Shown: piece by piece, positions 1-8,411 of the stretch
Numbering within the stretch: position 1 is the first letter of the stretch
Layout: each line of letters begins with the position of its first letter
Source: Streptomyces albireticuli
GTDB lineage: Bacteria; Actinomycetota; Actinomycetes; Streptomycetales; Streptomycetaceae
Length of the DNA: 64,000 bases
Direction: 5' to 3'
Assembly (NCBI RefSeq): GCF_021228125.1
Contig: NZ_JAJQQS010000011.1
Coordinates: forward strand, 208,280-272,279
Made by a program: the position numbers and the translations under genes
The notes under the pieces: generated by a model
Databases searched by the model: none
Seen by the model: only the letters and a program-made list of their open reading frames with translations
Told to the model about the DNA's origin: nothing

Positions 1-346
1 CCAGCTGCTCGTCGAAGTCGTCGCGCTTGCGGACCAGTCCGTAGTCCGGGAAGGAGGCGAGCTCCGGCCAGTCCAGCTGGAGGCGGACGCCGCCACCGAT
101 GATGCGCAGACCCTTGTTGCGCAGCCAGCCGGCCTCCTCGGAGATGTCGATGCCCATCGCCACGAGCTGCTTGGTGGCGCGCGGCGTCAGGCCGTCACCG
201 CACACCTTCTCGCGGGGGAACGACGTCTTCTCCAGCAGCAGGACGTCCAGGCCCGCCTTGGCCAGGTAATAGGCGGTGGTGGAGCCGGCCGGGCCGGCCC
301 CGACGACGATCACATCTGCGCTGTGTTCGGTAGGGGACTCGGTCAC
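1..346 (-). CDS. Geranylgeranyl reductase family FAD-dependent oxidoreductase (N-terminal part)
   Basis: Only the first 115 codons are present; the gene runs off the left edge. The GTG start at 346 is preceded by GGGAG eight bases upstream. Near the N-terminus is a dinucleotide-binding loop VVGAGPAGS followed by the acidic end of strand 2 (LLLEK) and the KVCGDGLTPRA segment typical of the geranylgeranyl-reductase/FixC-like family. Members reduce isoprenoid double bonds. In actinobacteria a MenJ-type relative saturates one isoprene unit of menaquinone, which would suit the position downstream of menG and mqnC on the same strand, but substrate cannot be read from this fragment. Family assignment is firm; the menaquinone role is inference. 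Confidence 0.85.
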   Translation of the reverse strand, partial: MTESPTEHSADVIVVGAGPAGSTTAYYLAKAGLDVLLLEKTSFPREKVCGDGLTPRATKQLVAMGIDISEEAGWLRNKGLRIIGGGVRLQLDWPELASFPDYGLVRKRDDFDEQL

Positions 347-503
347 GGTGGGGACTCCCGTAGCTCGGCGGTGTGCGTGCGCCGGTCAGGCCGGGCACCG
401 GACACGAGAAGTCTATGGGGGCGGGTACGGCGGGGAGATGAGGGTCGCCCATGCCGTACGCGCCCCCGGCCGGGTCACGGCCGGGCCGTGCCCCGGCGCC
501 GGC

Positions 504-2993
504 TCACTCGCGGTCGACGGACCAGTGCTCCAGGGCCGTCTCGAAGACCTTGCCGCCGGACCAGCGGTCGTCGTAGCCCTGGTAGAACACCGCGTACTCC
601 GTGCCGGACTCCGTCACATACGCCTGGTCGACGGCGCGCATCGTGCGGCCGGTGTCCTTCTCGGTCCAGGTGAACTCCCAGCGGGCGCCGGGGCGGCCCT
701 GGAAGGTGTTCTTCTCCAGCGCGACCCGCTTGTAGCCCGGCTTCTTCCTTACGGTCTTCTCCAGCTCGCCGAAGTGGTCGTACGAGCTCTGCCCGCTGTT
801 CTTGAGCACGCCCACCCGGAGGAACGCGTCCTCGTTGGGGGACGCGTAGTCGATCTGGCCGCCGCCCTTGTCGTCACGGCGCCAGGCGCCCGGGATCGCC
901 ATGCTGAAGCCGAGCGGGTCGCTGACCTTCTCGTAGCCGCCCGGGAGCAGCACCGGTCCGGAAGGGGAGCCGGAGGGGGAAGGGGAGGCGGAGGCGCTCT
1001 CGGAGGGGCTCGCCGACGCGCTCTCCGAGGGGCTCGCCGAGGGCGAGGCGGACGGGCTCGCCGATGGGGACGGCAGGGGCGAGGCGGAGGGGCCGGGCGA
1101 GGGCGGCGCCTCGAACGGCGCCGGGTCGAGCTCGGACCGGTCCTCCTGCGTGGCCGCCTTGTCGTGCTTGCCGCCCTTGTCCCGGGTCAGCAGCACGCCA
1201 CCGGCCACCGATCCGCCGACGAGGAAGGCGGCCAGGGCTATCGCCACCCACTTGAGGGAACGCCGGGAGGCGGGCGGGGCCGTCGGCAGCGTGGTGAAGC
1301 CGGTGCCGGGGCCGGAGCGGTGCAGCGACGGCGGCGGTACGGGGCCGGCGGCGGGTGCCGGGGCCGCGGCGGGCATGCCGGGTGTGACAGGCGCGGCGGC
1401 CGCGGGGGACGCGAAGGGCGCGGGGGGCGCGGGGGGCGTGACGGGCAGCGGAGGCGTCGCCGGCGCGCCGGGGACGGCCGCGGGCGCGCCCGGGACGGCC
1501 TGCGGCATCGGCGGTACGGAGAAGCCGGGCGCGAGCCCCGGCGCGAGGCCGGGGAACCCACCGGGTCCCGCGGGCCGGTCCGTACGGAAGAGGAACGCGG
1601 CCACCAGCACCGCGCCGGCCGTCCACAGCAGCCCGAAGAGCAGCAGCTCGCCCTGGTCCGCCCCGTAGTCCAGGTCCATCGAGCGGGTGCGGCCGAAGCC
1701 GAACGTGGTGCCCGCGGACATCTTCATCGAGAAGCCGGCCACGAAGGACAGCAGCCAGAAGGCGGCCAGGAAGAAGCCGCCGGCCAGCGCCTGTTCGCGC
1801 CGGTCGGCGGAGCGCCGCGCCACCAGCAGGGCCAGGATCAGGGCGCAGGCGGCGCCCCCGGCCAGCGCGCCGGCCTGTGCCCAGCCGCCGGCGGCGTGCC
1901 CGAGGTCGGAGAGGCCGAAGGTCCCGGTCTCCTGGGTGCCGCGGTCGGTCGCGCTGCCCTCCAGGTCGGCGCCCCAGGCCAGACCGAGCGCCATCAGGCC
2001 CATGTTGGCCAGGAACAGCAGCGAGGGGCCCACGGCCCAGCCCGCGCCCTCGTCGGAGTGCGCCGCCAGGACGACGAACATCACGAGGCCGCCCAGGGCC
2101 GCCGACAGGCCCAGGGCGCGCATGGCCGTGCCGAACGCCCGCATGGCCGTCTGCGCGCCGGTGCCCAGGCGCGCGGCGAGCTCGTCGCGGCAGAGCACCG
2201 CGCCGCTCACCGCGGCGGCCAGCGCACAGCCGCCCAGAGCGGCGAGGACGGGGGTCGTGGAGACGGACAGGCCGTCGAGGTCGGGCTGGCCGACGAGGCC
2301 GAGCACGAGTACCGCCACCGCGCTCAGCAGCGCGATCCGCAGGGTGTCCTCGGGTCCGCCGCCGGTGCCCGGCGGACGGGTGCGGCGCAGCCGGCGCGCG
2401 CCGACGGCCAGGGCGCCCGCCCACAGCAGCGTCACCGTCAAGGGCCATACGGACACGGAGCCGTTGCCCCGGATGAAGAGGGTGACGAGCCCGCCGCCGC
2501 GCTTCGTCTCGAAGTCGAGGGTGCCCCCGAGGCCCTGCATCAGGACGGCGAGCGCGCTCTGGAAGCGGTCGCTCCAGGTGTGCAGCCCCACCTCCGCGTA
2601 GGCGTCGGGGTCGGGCAGCGACGCGAGGAGCGCGAGGACGAGCAGCAGCCCGGTCGGCCACAGCACGGCCCGCGCCGAGCCGGCCCAGCCGCCGCCGAAG
2701 GCGCGCCGCAGGAAGAGCGCGGCGGCCCCGGGCGGGACCGGCGCACCCGGGGCCTGGCCGGGAACGTGCCCCGGCGCGTGCCCCGGGGCGAAGGGTGGAG
2801 GGCCGCCGGTTACGGGTGGCCGGTCCGGTCTCGGGGGTCCGGCGGGCATCGCGGGGGCCACGGGGGCGGCGCTCGCGGCACCGGGGGCCGGGGCGGCGGC
2901 CGCGGCCGGTTGCGCGAGTTCGTGCCCGCACTTCATACAGAAGCGCGCGTCCGCGGTGGACGCGACACCACAGGCAGGACAGGACGACGGCAT
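504..2993 (-). CDS. Zinc-ribbon multi-spanning membrane protein with Ser/Pro repeat linker
   Basis: 829 residues. The start at 2993 is chosen because GGGAG lies just upstream and translation opens with a zinc ribbon (CPACG...CMKCG, residues 5-23); an earlier in-frame start at 3131 lacks this support. A Pro/Ala/Gly-rich linker is followed by about nine hydrophobic segments, a second Pro/Ala linker, one more membrane segment around residues 625-650, then a low-complexity Ser-Pro/Glu-Ala repeat (coded about 960-1090) and a C-terminal domain of about 130 residues. That tail resembles the globular part of secreted lipoproteins and would lie outside the membrane. I do not recognise a characterised family. 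It is probably a cell-envelope protein; function unknown. Confidence 0.8.
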   Translation of the reverse strand: MPSSCPACGVASTADARFCMKCGHELAQPAAAAAPAPGAASAAPVAPAMPAGPPRPDRPPVTGGPPPFAPGHAPGHVPGQAPGAPVPPGAAALFLRRAFGGGWAGSARAVLWPTGLLLVLALLASLPDPDAYAEVGLHTWSDRFQSALAVLMQGLGGTLDFETKRGGGLVTLFIRGNGSVSVWPLTVTLLWAGALAVGARRLRRTRPPGTGGGPEDTLRIALLSAVAVLVLGLVGQPDLDGLSVSTTPVLAALGGCALAAAVSGAVLCRDELAARLGTGAQTAMRAFGTAMRALGLSAALGGLVMFVVLAAHSDEGAGWAVGPSLLFLANMGLMALGLAWGADLEGSATDRGTQETGTFGLSDLGHAAGGWAQAGALAGGAACALILALLVARRSADRREQALAGGFFLAAFWLLSFVAGFSMKMSAGTTFGFGRTRSMDLDYGADQGELLLFGLLWTAGAVLVAAFLFRTDRPAGPGGFPGLAPGLAPGFSVPPMPQAVPGAPAAVPGAPATPPLPVTPPAPPAPFASPAAAAPVTPGMPAAAPAPAAGPVPPPSLHRSGPGTGFTTLPTAPPASRRSLKWVAIALAAFLVGGSVAGGVLLTRDKGGKHDKAATQEDRSELDPAPFEAPPSPGPSASPLPSPSASPSASPSASPSESASASPSESASASPSPSGSPSGPVLLPGGYEKVSDPLGFSMAIPGAWRRDDKGGGQIDYASPNEDAFLRVGVLKNSGQSSYDHFGELEKTVRKKPGYKRVALEKNTFQGRPGARWEFTWTEKDTGRTMRAVDQAYVTESGTEYAVFYQGYDDRWSGGKVFETALEHWSVDRE

Positions 2994-3234
2994 AGGGTGC
3001 TCCCGGGCTCGGGCAGTGTCGTGCGGTGGGGGGAGCATGATCGTATCGATTCGGCGCGCCCTGCCCATGACAACTGCGGGGACGGGCCCGCGGCCCGTGT
3101 CCCGAAAGCCCGGCTGAGCCCTTTTGGGCACCGCCGGGCCCCGTACGGAATCCCTCGGATCCCCTTGAAGGCCCCCTCAGGGCGCCCGCCCAGGGCACCC
3201 CTCAGGCCCCTTCGGGAACCCGGGAACGCCGGTG

Positions 3235-3948
3235 TCACGCGGGGAGTTTGGTCCCCCGGTGGAGCGCGACGACACCGCCGGTGAGGTTGCGCCACGCGAC
3301 CTTCGACCAGCCCGCGTCCTGGAGCCGCGCGGCGAGCGCCGGCTGGTCGGGCCAGGCCCGGATCGACTCGGCGAGGTAGACGTACGCGTCGGGGTTGCTG
3401 CTGACGGCCCGGGCGACCGGCGGGAGCGCGCGCATCAGGTACTCGCTGTAGACGGTGCGGAACGGCGCCCACGTCGGCTGGCTGAACTCGCAGATCACCA
3501 CGCGCCCGCCCGGCTTCGTCACCCGCAGCATCTCGCGCAGCGCGGCGTCGGTCTCCTGGACGTTGCGCAGCCCGAAGGAGATGGTGACTGCGTCGAACAC
3601 ACCGTCCGCGAAGGGCAGCCGCGTCGCGTCACCGGCGGTGAGCGGCAGCCACGGGTTGCGCTTCTTGCCCTCGCGCAGCATGCCCACGGAGAAGTCGCAG
3701 GGCACGACGTACGCGCCGGCGGCGGTGAACGGCATCGACGAGGTGCCCGTGCCCGCCGCGAGGTCCAGGACCTTCTCGCCCGGCCGGGCGTCGACGGCCC
3801 GTGCGACGGCCTTCCGCCAGGAGCGGGCCTGTCCCAGCGACAGCACGTCGTTGGTCAGGTCGTATTTGGCCGCCACGTCGTCGAACATCGCGGCGACTTC
3901 GTGCGGCTGCTTGTCCAGGGATGCTCGGGTCACTCCCCCATTCTTCAC
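3235..3948 (-). CDS. menG: Demethylmenaquinone methyltransferase (MenG/UbiE family)
   Basis: 237 residues. SAM-dependent C-methylation of demethylmenaquinone is the last step of menaquinone synthesis. The SAM motif I (VLDLAAGTGTSS), the FSVGML and DAVTISFGLRN motifs and the PGGRVVICEFS post-motif are all visible. I chose the GTG at 3948 because GGAGG lies seven bases upstream; a second GTG at 3933 is possible but has no spacing for a ribosome binding site. It lies downstream of mqnC and a small amidohydrolase-like gene on the same strand, separated by a 550-bp gap that carries a tandem repeat, so it probably has its own promoter. Confidence 0.95.
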   Translation of the reverse strand: MKNGGVTRASLDKQPHEVAAMFDDVAAKYDLTNDVLSLGQARSWRKAVARAVDARPGEKVLDLAAGTGTSSMPFTAAGAYVVPCDFSVGMLREGKKRNPWLPLTAGDATRLPFADGVFDAVTISFGLRNVQETDAALREMLRVTKPGGRVVICEFSQPTWAPFRTVYSEYLMRALPPVARAVSSNPDAYVYLAESIRAWPDQPALAARLQDAGWSKVAWRNLTGGVVALHRGTKLPA

Positions 3949-4322
3949 GGGGAGCCTCCGGCGCGGCACGCAGGGGGCGCGGCGGGTCCCCCGCGGGGGC
4001 GGATCCGGTGCCCGGACGGGCGCTCCGGCCAAGGCCCGTGGACGCTCTGGACGGGGTCCGGCCGCTTCCCACCCCCCGAGGGTGGCCGCCTCACGATGCC
4101 GACTGCGCCGTCCCGGGGACCCCCGCCCCCCGGCACCCGCCCAACCCCCCGGTCGGCGGTGCGCGCCCTTGCGACCCGGCGTCCAGCGGTTGCCAGGGTC
4201 CTCCACGGTTCGCATCGCGAGGCGGCCGAAGCGGCCGTCCCCGCGGTTCTCATCCTGGCGGGCGAAAGCGGTAGGAGAGGCTCCTCTTAATGCCGCCCTG
4301 ACGTGCGGGGACGCCGTCCTTA
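3949..4322. other. Intergenic region upstream of menG, no gene seen
   Basis: GC-rich DNA between the menG start and the tandem repeat at 4323. Open frames here on both strands have neither a convincing ribosome binding site nor a recognisable protein. It should hold the menG promoter, but I cannot point to a confident -35/-10 pair. Confidence 0.5.
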
Positions 4323-4400
4323 CGGATCACTGACGCGGAACACTGACGCGGTTCGCTGACGCGGTTCGCTGATACGGATCACTGACACGAACGGCTGACG
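4323..4400. repeat. Six tandem copies of a 13-bp repeat
   Basis: Six consecutive 13-base units start at 4323, 4336, 4349, 4362, 4375 and 4388, for example cggatcactgacg, cggaacactgacg and cggttcgctgacg; the last copies are more degenerate. The core is CGG-N4-CTGACG. The period is not a multiple of three and the array is noncoding. It lies between the end of the mqnC-linked gene and menG, so it could be a cluster of regulator half-sites or a neutral minisatellite. Confidence 0.9.
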
Positions 4401-4469
4401 GCGGGTCCGGCCCGCTCGGGGCCCAGGGGAAACGTCAGGCCCGGCGGTACACCGGACGGCAAGGGACCC

Positions 4470-4916
4470 TCAGGCCCGGCGGTGCACCAGACGCCCCGCC
4501 AGCACCGTCGCGACGCACCGGCCGTCCTCCGTGAAAGCGGCCAGATCCGCCCGGCCGCCCTCGGCGAGAGACACCGGCCGGGACCGCTCCAGGACCGCCA
4601 CGCCGACCCGGCCCGCGGCCGCCCGCAGCCCCGGCTCGTCCGCGTGCCCGGCCAGCACGGCCGCGCCGCCCCGCTTCAGCACCTCGTGCACCCGCTCGCG
4701 CGGACTCGGCGCGTCCGGCAGCGGGCCCTCGTGGACGAGCGCCGGGCCCAGCGTGCCCGGCCAGCGCCGCACCCGGGCGGCCGGGAACCGCTCCAGCAGC
4801 TCCGCGAGCGGCCCGACGGCCGCGATCCGGTCGCCCTCCACGGCCACGGCGCCGTCGGCGACCGGCTCGGCGTCCCAGGCGGGGCGCACGGCGGGCGCGG
4901 TGTGAAGCGTCAGCAC
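4470..4916 (-). CDS. Imidazolonepropionase-like domain protein, mqnC-linked
   Basis: 148 residues, GTG start at 4916, only eight bases after the mqnC stop, so it is probably co-transcribed with mqnC. It has the small composite beta domain of metal-dependent amidohydrolases, split into an N-terminal strand-rich part (VAVEGDRIAAVGPL) and a C-terminal part (ADLAAFTEDGRCVATVLAGRLVHRRA). No metal-binding catalytic barrel lies between them; a short HEGPLPDAPSPRERVHEVLKR segment replaces it. It therefore looks like an amidohydrolase shell without an active site. Linkage to mqnC suggests a role with futalosine intermediates, but that is inference. Confidence 0.8.
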   Translation of the reverse strand: MLTLHTAPAVRPAWDAEPVADGAVAVEGDRIAAVGPLAELLERFPAARVRRWPGTLGPALVHEGPLPDAPSPRERVHEVLKRGGAAVLAGHADEPGLRAAAGRVGVAVLERSRPVSLAEGGRADLAAFTEDGRCVATVLAGRLVHRRA

Positions 4917-4924
4917 AGGGGGCC

Positions 4925-6121
4925 TCAGTTGGAGCTGACGAGCTTCAGCTCGGGGTGCGCCGTGCCGCCTTCGATCGCCGTCGACGACAGGTGCGACACC
5001 ACGCGGTCGTCGACCGGGTCGTTCGCCGGGTCGTCGTGGACGAGCAGGTGCTCGTACGTCGTGGCGCGCTGCGCCGGGACCCGGCCCGCCTTGCGGATGA
5101 GATCGATGATCTCCATCCGGTTGGAGCGGTGCTTGGCGCCGGCCGAGGAGACGACGTTCTCCTCCAGCATGATCGAGCCGAGGTCGTCCGCGCCGTAGTG
5201 CAGCGACAGCTGGCCGATCTCCTTGCCCGTGGTCAGCCACGAGCCCTGGATGTGGGCGACGTTGTCGAGGAACAGCCGCGCGATCGCGATCATCCGCAGG
5301 TACTCGAAGATCGTCGCGTGGGTGCGGCCCTTGAGGTGGTTGTTCTCGGGCTGGTAGGTGTACGGGATGAAGGCGCGGAAGCCGCCCGTACGGTCCTGCA
5401 CATCACGGATCATGCGCAGGTGCTCGATCCGCTCGGCGTTGGTCTCGCCGGTGCCCATCAGCATCGTGGAGGTCGACTCGACGCCCAGGCCGTGGGCGAT
5501 CTCCATGATCTCCAGCCAGCGCTCACCGGACTCCTTCAGCGGCGCGATGGCCTTGCGCGGCCGCTCCGGCAGCAGCTCGGCGCCCGCGCCCGCGAAGGAG
5601 TCGAGGCCCGCGGCGTGGATGCGGCGGATGGCCTCCTCGGCGCTCACGCCGGAGATCCGCGACATGTGCTCGATCTCCGAGGCGCCCAGGGAGTGGATGA
5701 CGAGCTGCGGGAACGCCTTCTTGATCGCCGAGAAGTGCTCCTCGTAGTACTCCACGCCGTAGTCCGGGTGGTGGCCGCCCTGGAACATGATCTGCGTGCC
5801 GCCCAGCTCGACGGTCTCCGCGCAGCGGCGCAGGATGTCGTCGAGCGGACGGGTCCAGACCTTGTCGCTCTTCGGCGGGGCGTAGAAGGCACAGAACTTG
5901 CACGCGGTGACGCAGGAGTTCGTGTAGTTGATGTTGCGCTCGATGATGTACGTCGCGATGTGCTCGACACCCGCGTAGCGCTTGCGGCGCACGGCGTCGG
6001 CGGCCGCGCCCAGCGCGTGCAGCGGCGCGGACCGGTACAGGTCGAGCGCCTCTTCGGGGGTGATGCGACCACCGGCGGCGGCGCGGTCGAGGACGGACTG
6101 GAGGTCGGCGTTCTCGGTCAC
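4925..6121 (-). CDS. mqnC: Cyclic dehypoxanthinyl futalosine synthase (radical SAM)
   Basis: 398 residues. This radical SAM enzyme cyclises dehypoxanthine futalosine in the futalosine menaquinone pathway. The 4Fe-4S motif CxxxCxxC is at Cys70, Cys74 and Cys77 (SCVTACKFCAFY). MFQGGHHPDYGVEYYE, SFAGAGAELLPERPRK and MLMGTGETNAERIEH are family signatures. The GTG at 6121 is preferred over the in-frame GTG at 6151 because AGGGA lies upstream and the protein then starts VTENADLQSVLDR like known homologues. It is followed closely by the amidohydrolase-like gene; the kinase gene upstream is on the same strand with a 77-base gap. Confidence 0.97.
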   Translation of the reverse strand: MTENADLQSVLDRAAAGGRITPEEALDLYRSAPLHALGAAADAVRRKRYAGVEHIATYIIERNINYTNSCVTACKFCAFYAPPKSDKVWTRPLDDILRRCAETVELGGTQIMFQGGHHPDYGVEYYEEHFSAIKKAFPQLVIHSLGASEIEHMSRISGVSAEEAIRRIHAAGLDSFAGAGAELLPERPRKAIAPLKESGERWLEIMEIAHGLGVESTSTMLMGTGETNAERIEHLRMIRDVQDRTGGFRAFIPYTYQPENNHLKGRTHATIFEYLRMIAIARLFLDNVAHIQGSWLTTGKEIGQLSLHYGADDLGSIMLEENVVSSAGAKHRSNRMEIIDLIRKAGRVPAQRATTYEHLLVHDDPANDPVDDRVVSHLSSTAIEGGTAHPELKLVSSN

Positions 6122-6198
6122 CGGGGCGTCCCTTCGGAGGGGGTTTGACACGACGGTTCAGCCTACGCCAGGCCCGTGCGGCGTCCGAGGGCGGCCGG

Positions 6199-8250
6199 TC
6201 AGCCACCACCCTTGGTGAGCGTCGCGGTGGGCCTGCCGCCCCGCACGTCCTCCGAGGCGTAGGCGAGCTTGCCGTCCTTGGCGAGGGTGAAGGTGATCCG
6301 CGCCTTGTCCCCGGTGCAGAGCGGGCTCGGCTTGCCGTCGGAGACCTCGTCCAGGGTGATCCGGGTGGCGGTCGCGGCGGTGAGCGCGGCCTTGCTGCGG
6401 CACTCCAGGGCGCCCAGCAGGGAGTAGGTGGTGGTGGCCACATAGGCGCCCTTGCGGCCGCTGGTGATCACCGCGGTCAGGGTGCCGTTGGGGGTGCCGT
6501 CGGCCTGGTGGACCTCGCCGCTCCAGGTGCCGAGGAACGCCTCGGGCACGGCGGCGGCCGGGGCGTCGGCGTCGAGACCGCCGCCGTCCGACGAACCGGC
6601 GGAGGGGGAACCCGCCACCGACCCCGGGCTCGCCTTCTCCGCGCTGTCCCCGCTCCCGCCGCCGGGCAGCAGGTCGAGGACGAACACCATCGTGGTGGCG
6701 ACGGCCAGCGCAGCCGCGACGGACACCACGAAGGTGCAGCTCAGCTTGCGCCGGCCGGCCCGGCCGCCGCCCGCGGTCGCGGAGAGCGCGAGGCGCTTCT
6801 CCACCGGCTCGCCGCCCCGCGGCGCGTCCGGCCGGCCGGCGGGCCCGGGGCTTCCGGGCGGCCCGGACGCACCGGGACGCACCGGCGCCGGAGGCGGGGC
6901 GTCCACGAGACCCTTGCCGTACGACGGGTCGGGCGGCCCGAAACCCGCGACGGCCGCGAGGGGCTCCGGGCCGGACACCGCCGGGGACACCATGTCCGCG
7001 ACCCCGTTCCCGTTCCCGTACGAGGCGTCGGGCGGCCCGAAGCCGCCGGGGGCGCCGGGGGCGCCGGAGGTCCCGGGGGCGCCGGAGCCACTGGGGGTCC
7101 CAGGGGCGCCTGAAGCGCCGACGACCCCGAAGGCCCCGGAGGCCCCGGAGGCCCCGGAGGCCCCGGAGGCCCGAGGAGCACCCGAGCCACCGACGCCCCC
7201 AGGGGTCCCAGAAGCGCAAGGCCCACCGGGGAACCCAGGAGCACCCGAGCCACCGGGGGACCCGGCGGACCCAGAAGCACCCGAGCCACCGGAGTCACCC
7301 GATCCCCCGGCGGTCCCGCTCCCGTCGCCCGCGCCCGGCAGCGGTCCCTCCGCCTCCAGGTCCAGCAGTTCCACGGCCCGCCGGCTGACCCGCTCCAGGA
7401 GCGGCGCCGGCAGCCAGCCGTGCCGCACGAGCGCGCGCACCCCGCCCTCGGGGGCCAGCCGGCCGGCCAGCTCGGCAGGGGCGGGCCGCTCCCCGGGCGC
7501 CTTGGCCAGGCACTCCTCCACCAGGGCCCGGAGCTCGCCCGTCAGGGCGGGGCCGAGCACCGGTGGCTCGTGGACGACGCGGTAGAGCAGGGCGGCCGAG
7601 CTGTCACCCGGGAAGGGCGGCTCACCGGAGGCGGCGTAGGCCAGGACGGCGCCCAGCGAGAAGACGTCGGCCGCGCCGGTGACCTCCTGACCGAGGATCT
7701 GCTCGGGCGACATATAGCCCGGCGAGCCGATCGAGGCGCCCGTGGCCGTGAGCGAGGCCGTGGCGTCCGTCGCCCGCGCGATCCCGAAGTCGATCAGCCG
7801 AGGGCCGTCCAGGGCCAGCAGGACGTTGGACGGCTTGACGTCGCGGTGCACCAGACCCAGCGCGTGGACCGCGGCCAGCGCCTCCGCGAGACCCGCGCCC
7901 AGCGCCCGTACGGTCGGCTCGGGCTGGGCCCCGGTGTCCCGGACCGCCTCCGTGAGCGAGGGCCCGGCCACATAGCCCGTGGCGACCCAGGGCACGGCGG
8001 CGTCCGGGTCGGCGTCCAGCACGGGCGCCGTCCAGGCGCCGCCCACCCGGCGCGCGGCCTGGACCTCGCGCCGGAAGCGCGCCCGGAACTGCTCGTCGAG
8101 GGCGTAGTGCGGGTGCACGACCTTGACGGCGACCGTGCGGCCGCCCGCGCTGCGCCCCAGGTACACCCGCCCCATACCGCCCGCGCCGAGCCGCCCGAGC
8201 AGCCGGTACGCGCCTATGACCTGCGGGTCTTCCGCCAGCAATGGCTGCAT
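6199..8250 (-). CDS. Membrane Ser/Thr protein kinase with collagen-like linker
   Basis: 683 residues, ATG start with GAAGG upstream. The kinase domain spans about residues 14-265: glycine loop LGRLGAGGMGRVY, VAVKV Lys43, HRDVKPSNV with Asp137, DFG at 154-156, and SPGYMSPEQ in the P+1 loop. A long Gly-X-Y collagen-like stretch follows (about 305-403, rich in SGA and APG triplets), then two FGPPDxSYG repeats, one membrane helix (about 504-528) and a secreted C-terminal domain of about 150 residues that may be a sensor. The layout is PASTA-less Pkn type. The collagen-like segment is encoded at about 7041-7336. Substrates are unknown. Confidence 0.93.
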   Translation of the reverse strand: MQPLLAEDPQVIGAYRLLGRLGAGGMGRVYLGRSAGGRTVAVKVVHPHYALDEQFRARFRREVQAARRVGGAWTAPVLDADPDAAVPWVATGYVAGPSLTEAVRDTGAQPEPTVRALGAGLAEALAAVHALGLVHRDVKPSNVLLALDGPRLIDFGIARATDATASLTATGASIGSPGYMSPEQILGQEVTGAADVFSLGAVLAYAASGEPPFPGDSSAALLYRVVHEPPVLGPALTGELRALVEECLAKAPGERPAPAELAGRLAPEGGVRALVRHGWLPAPLLERVSRRAVELLDLEAEGPLPGAGDGSGTAGGSGDSGGSGASGSAGSPGGSGAPGFPGGPCASGTPGGVGGSGAPRASGASGASGASGAFGVVGASGAPGTPSGSGAPGTSGAPGAPGGFGPPDASYGNGNGVADMVSPAVSGPEPLAAVAGFGPPDPSYGKGLVDAPPPAPVRPGASGPPGSPGPAGRPDAPRGGEPVEKRLALSATAGGGRAGRRKLSCTFVVSVAAALAVATTMVFVLDLLPGGGSGDSAEKASPGSVAGSPSAGSSDGGGLDADAPAAAVPEAFLGTWSGEVHQADGTPNGTLTAVITSGRKGAYVATTTYSLLGALECRSKAALTAATATRITLDEVSDGKPSPLCTGDKARITFTLAKDGKLAYASEDVRGGRPTATLTKGGG

Positions 8251-8411
8251 CGGGACCTTCGCCTCCCCCGTCGGGGCCTCCCGGCCCGAATTTCAGCCTA
8301 TGACTCAATTCACTGGGTGTCCCAGGAACCCCCGGGCCTGATTCGTCCATCCACCAAGGCGGAACAAACCGTCATGTCCTTCGGGGCAGCAGCATCATCC
8401 GGAGCGACGCG

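Noticed and set aside
276..3284. A 1002-codon open frame on the plus strand
   Set aside because: Its product is Gly/Arg/Ala low complexity and it lies opposite the zinc-ribbon gene, which has a ribosome binding site and recognisable domains. High GC produces such antisense frames.
4895..4916. A further Rex operator (TGTGAAGCGTCAGCAC)
   Set aside because: The right half matches poorly and it lies within the first codons of a gene.
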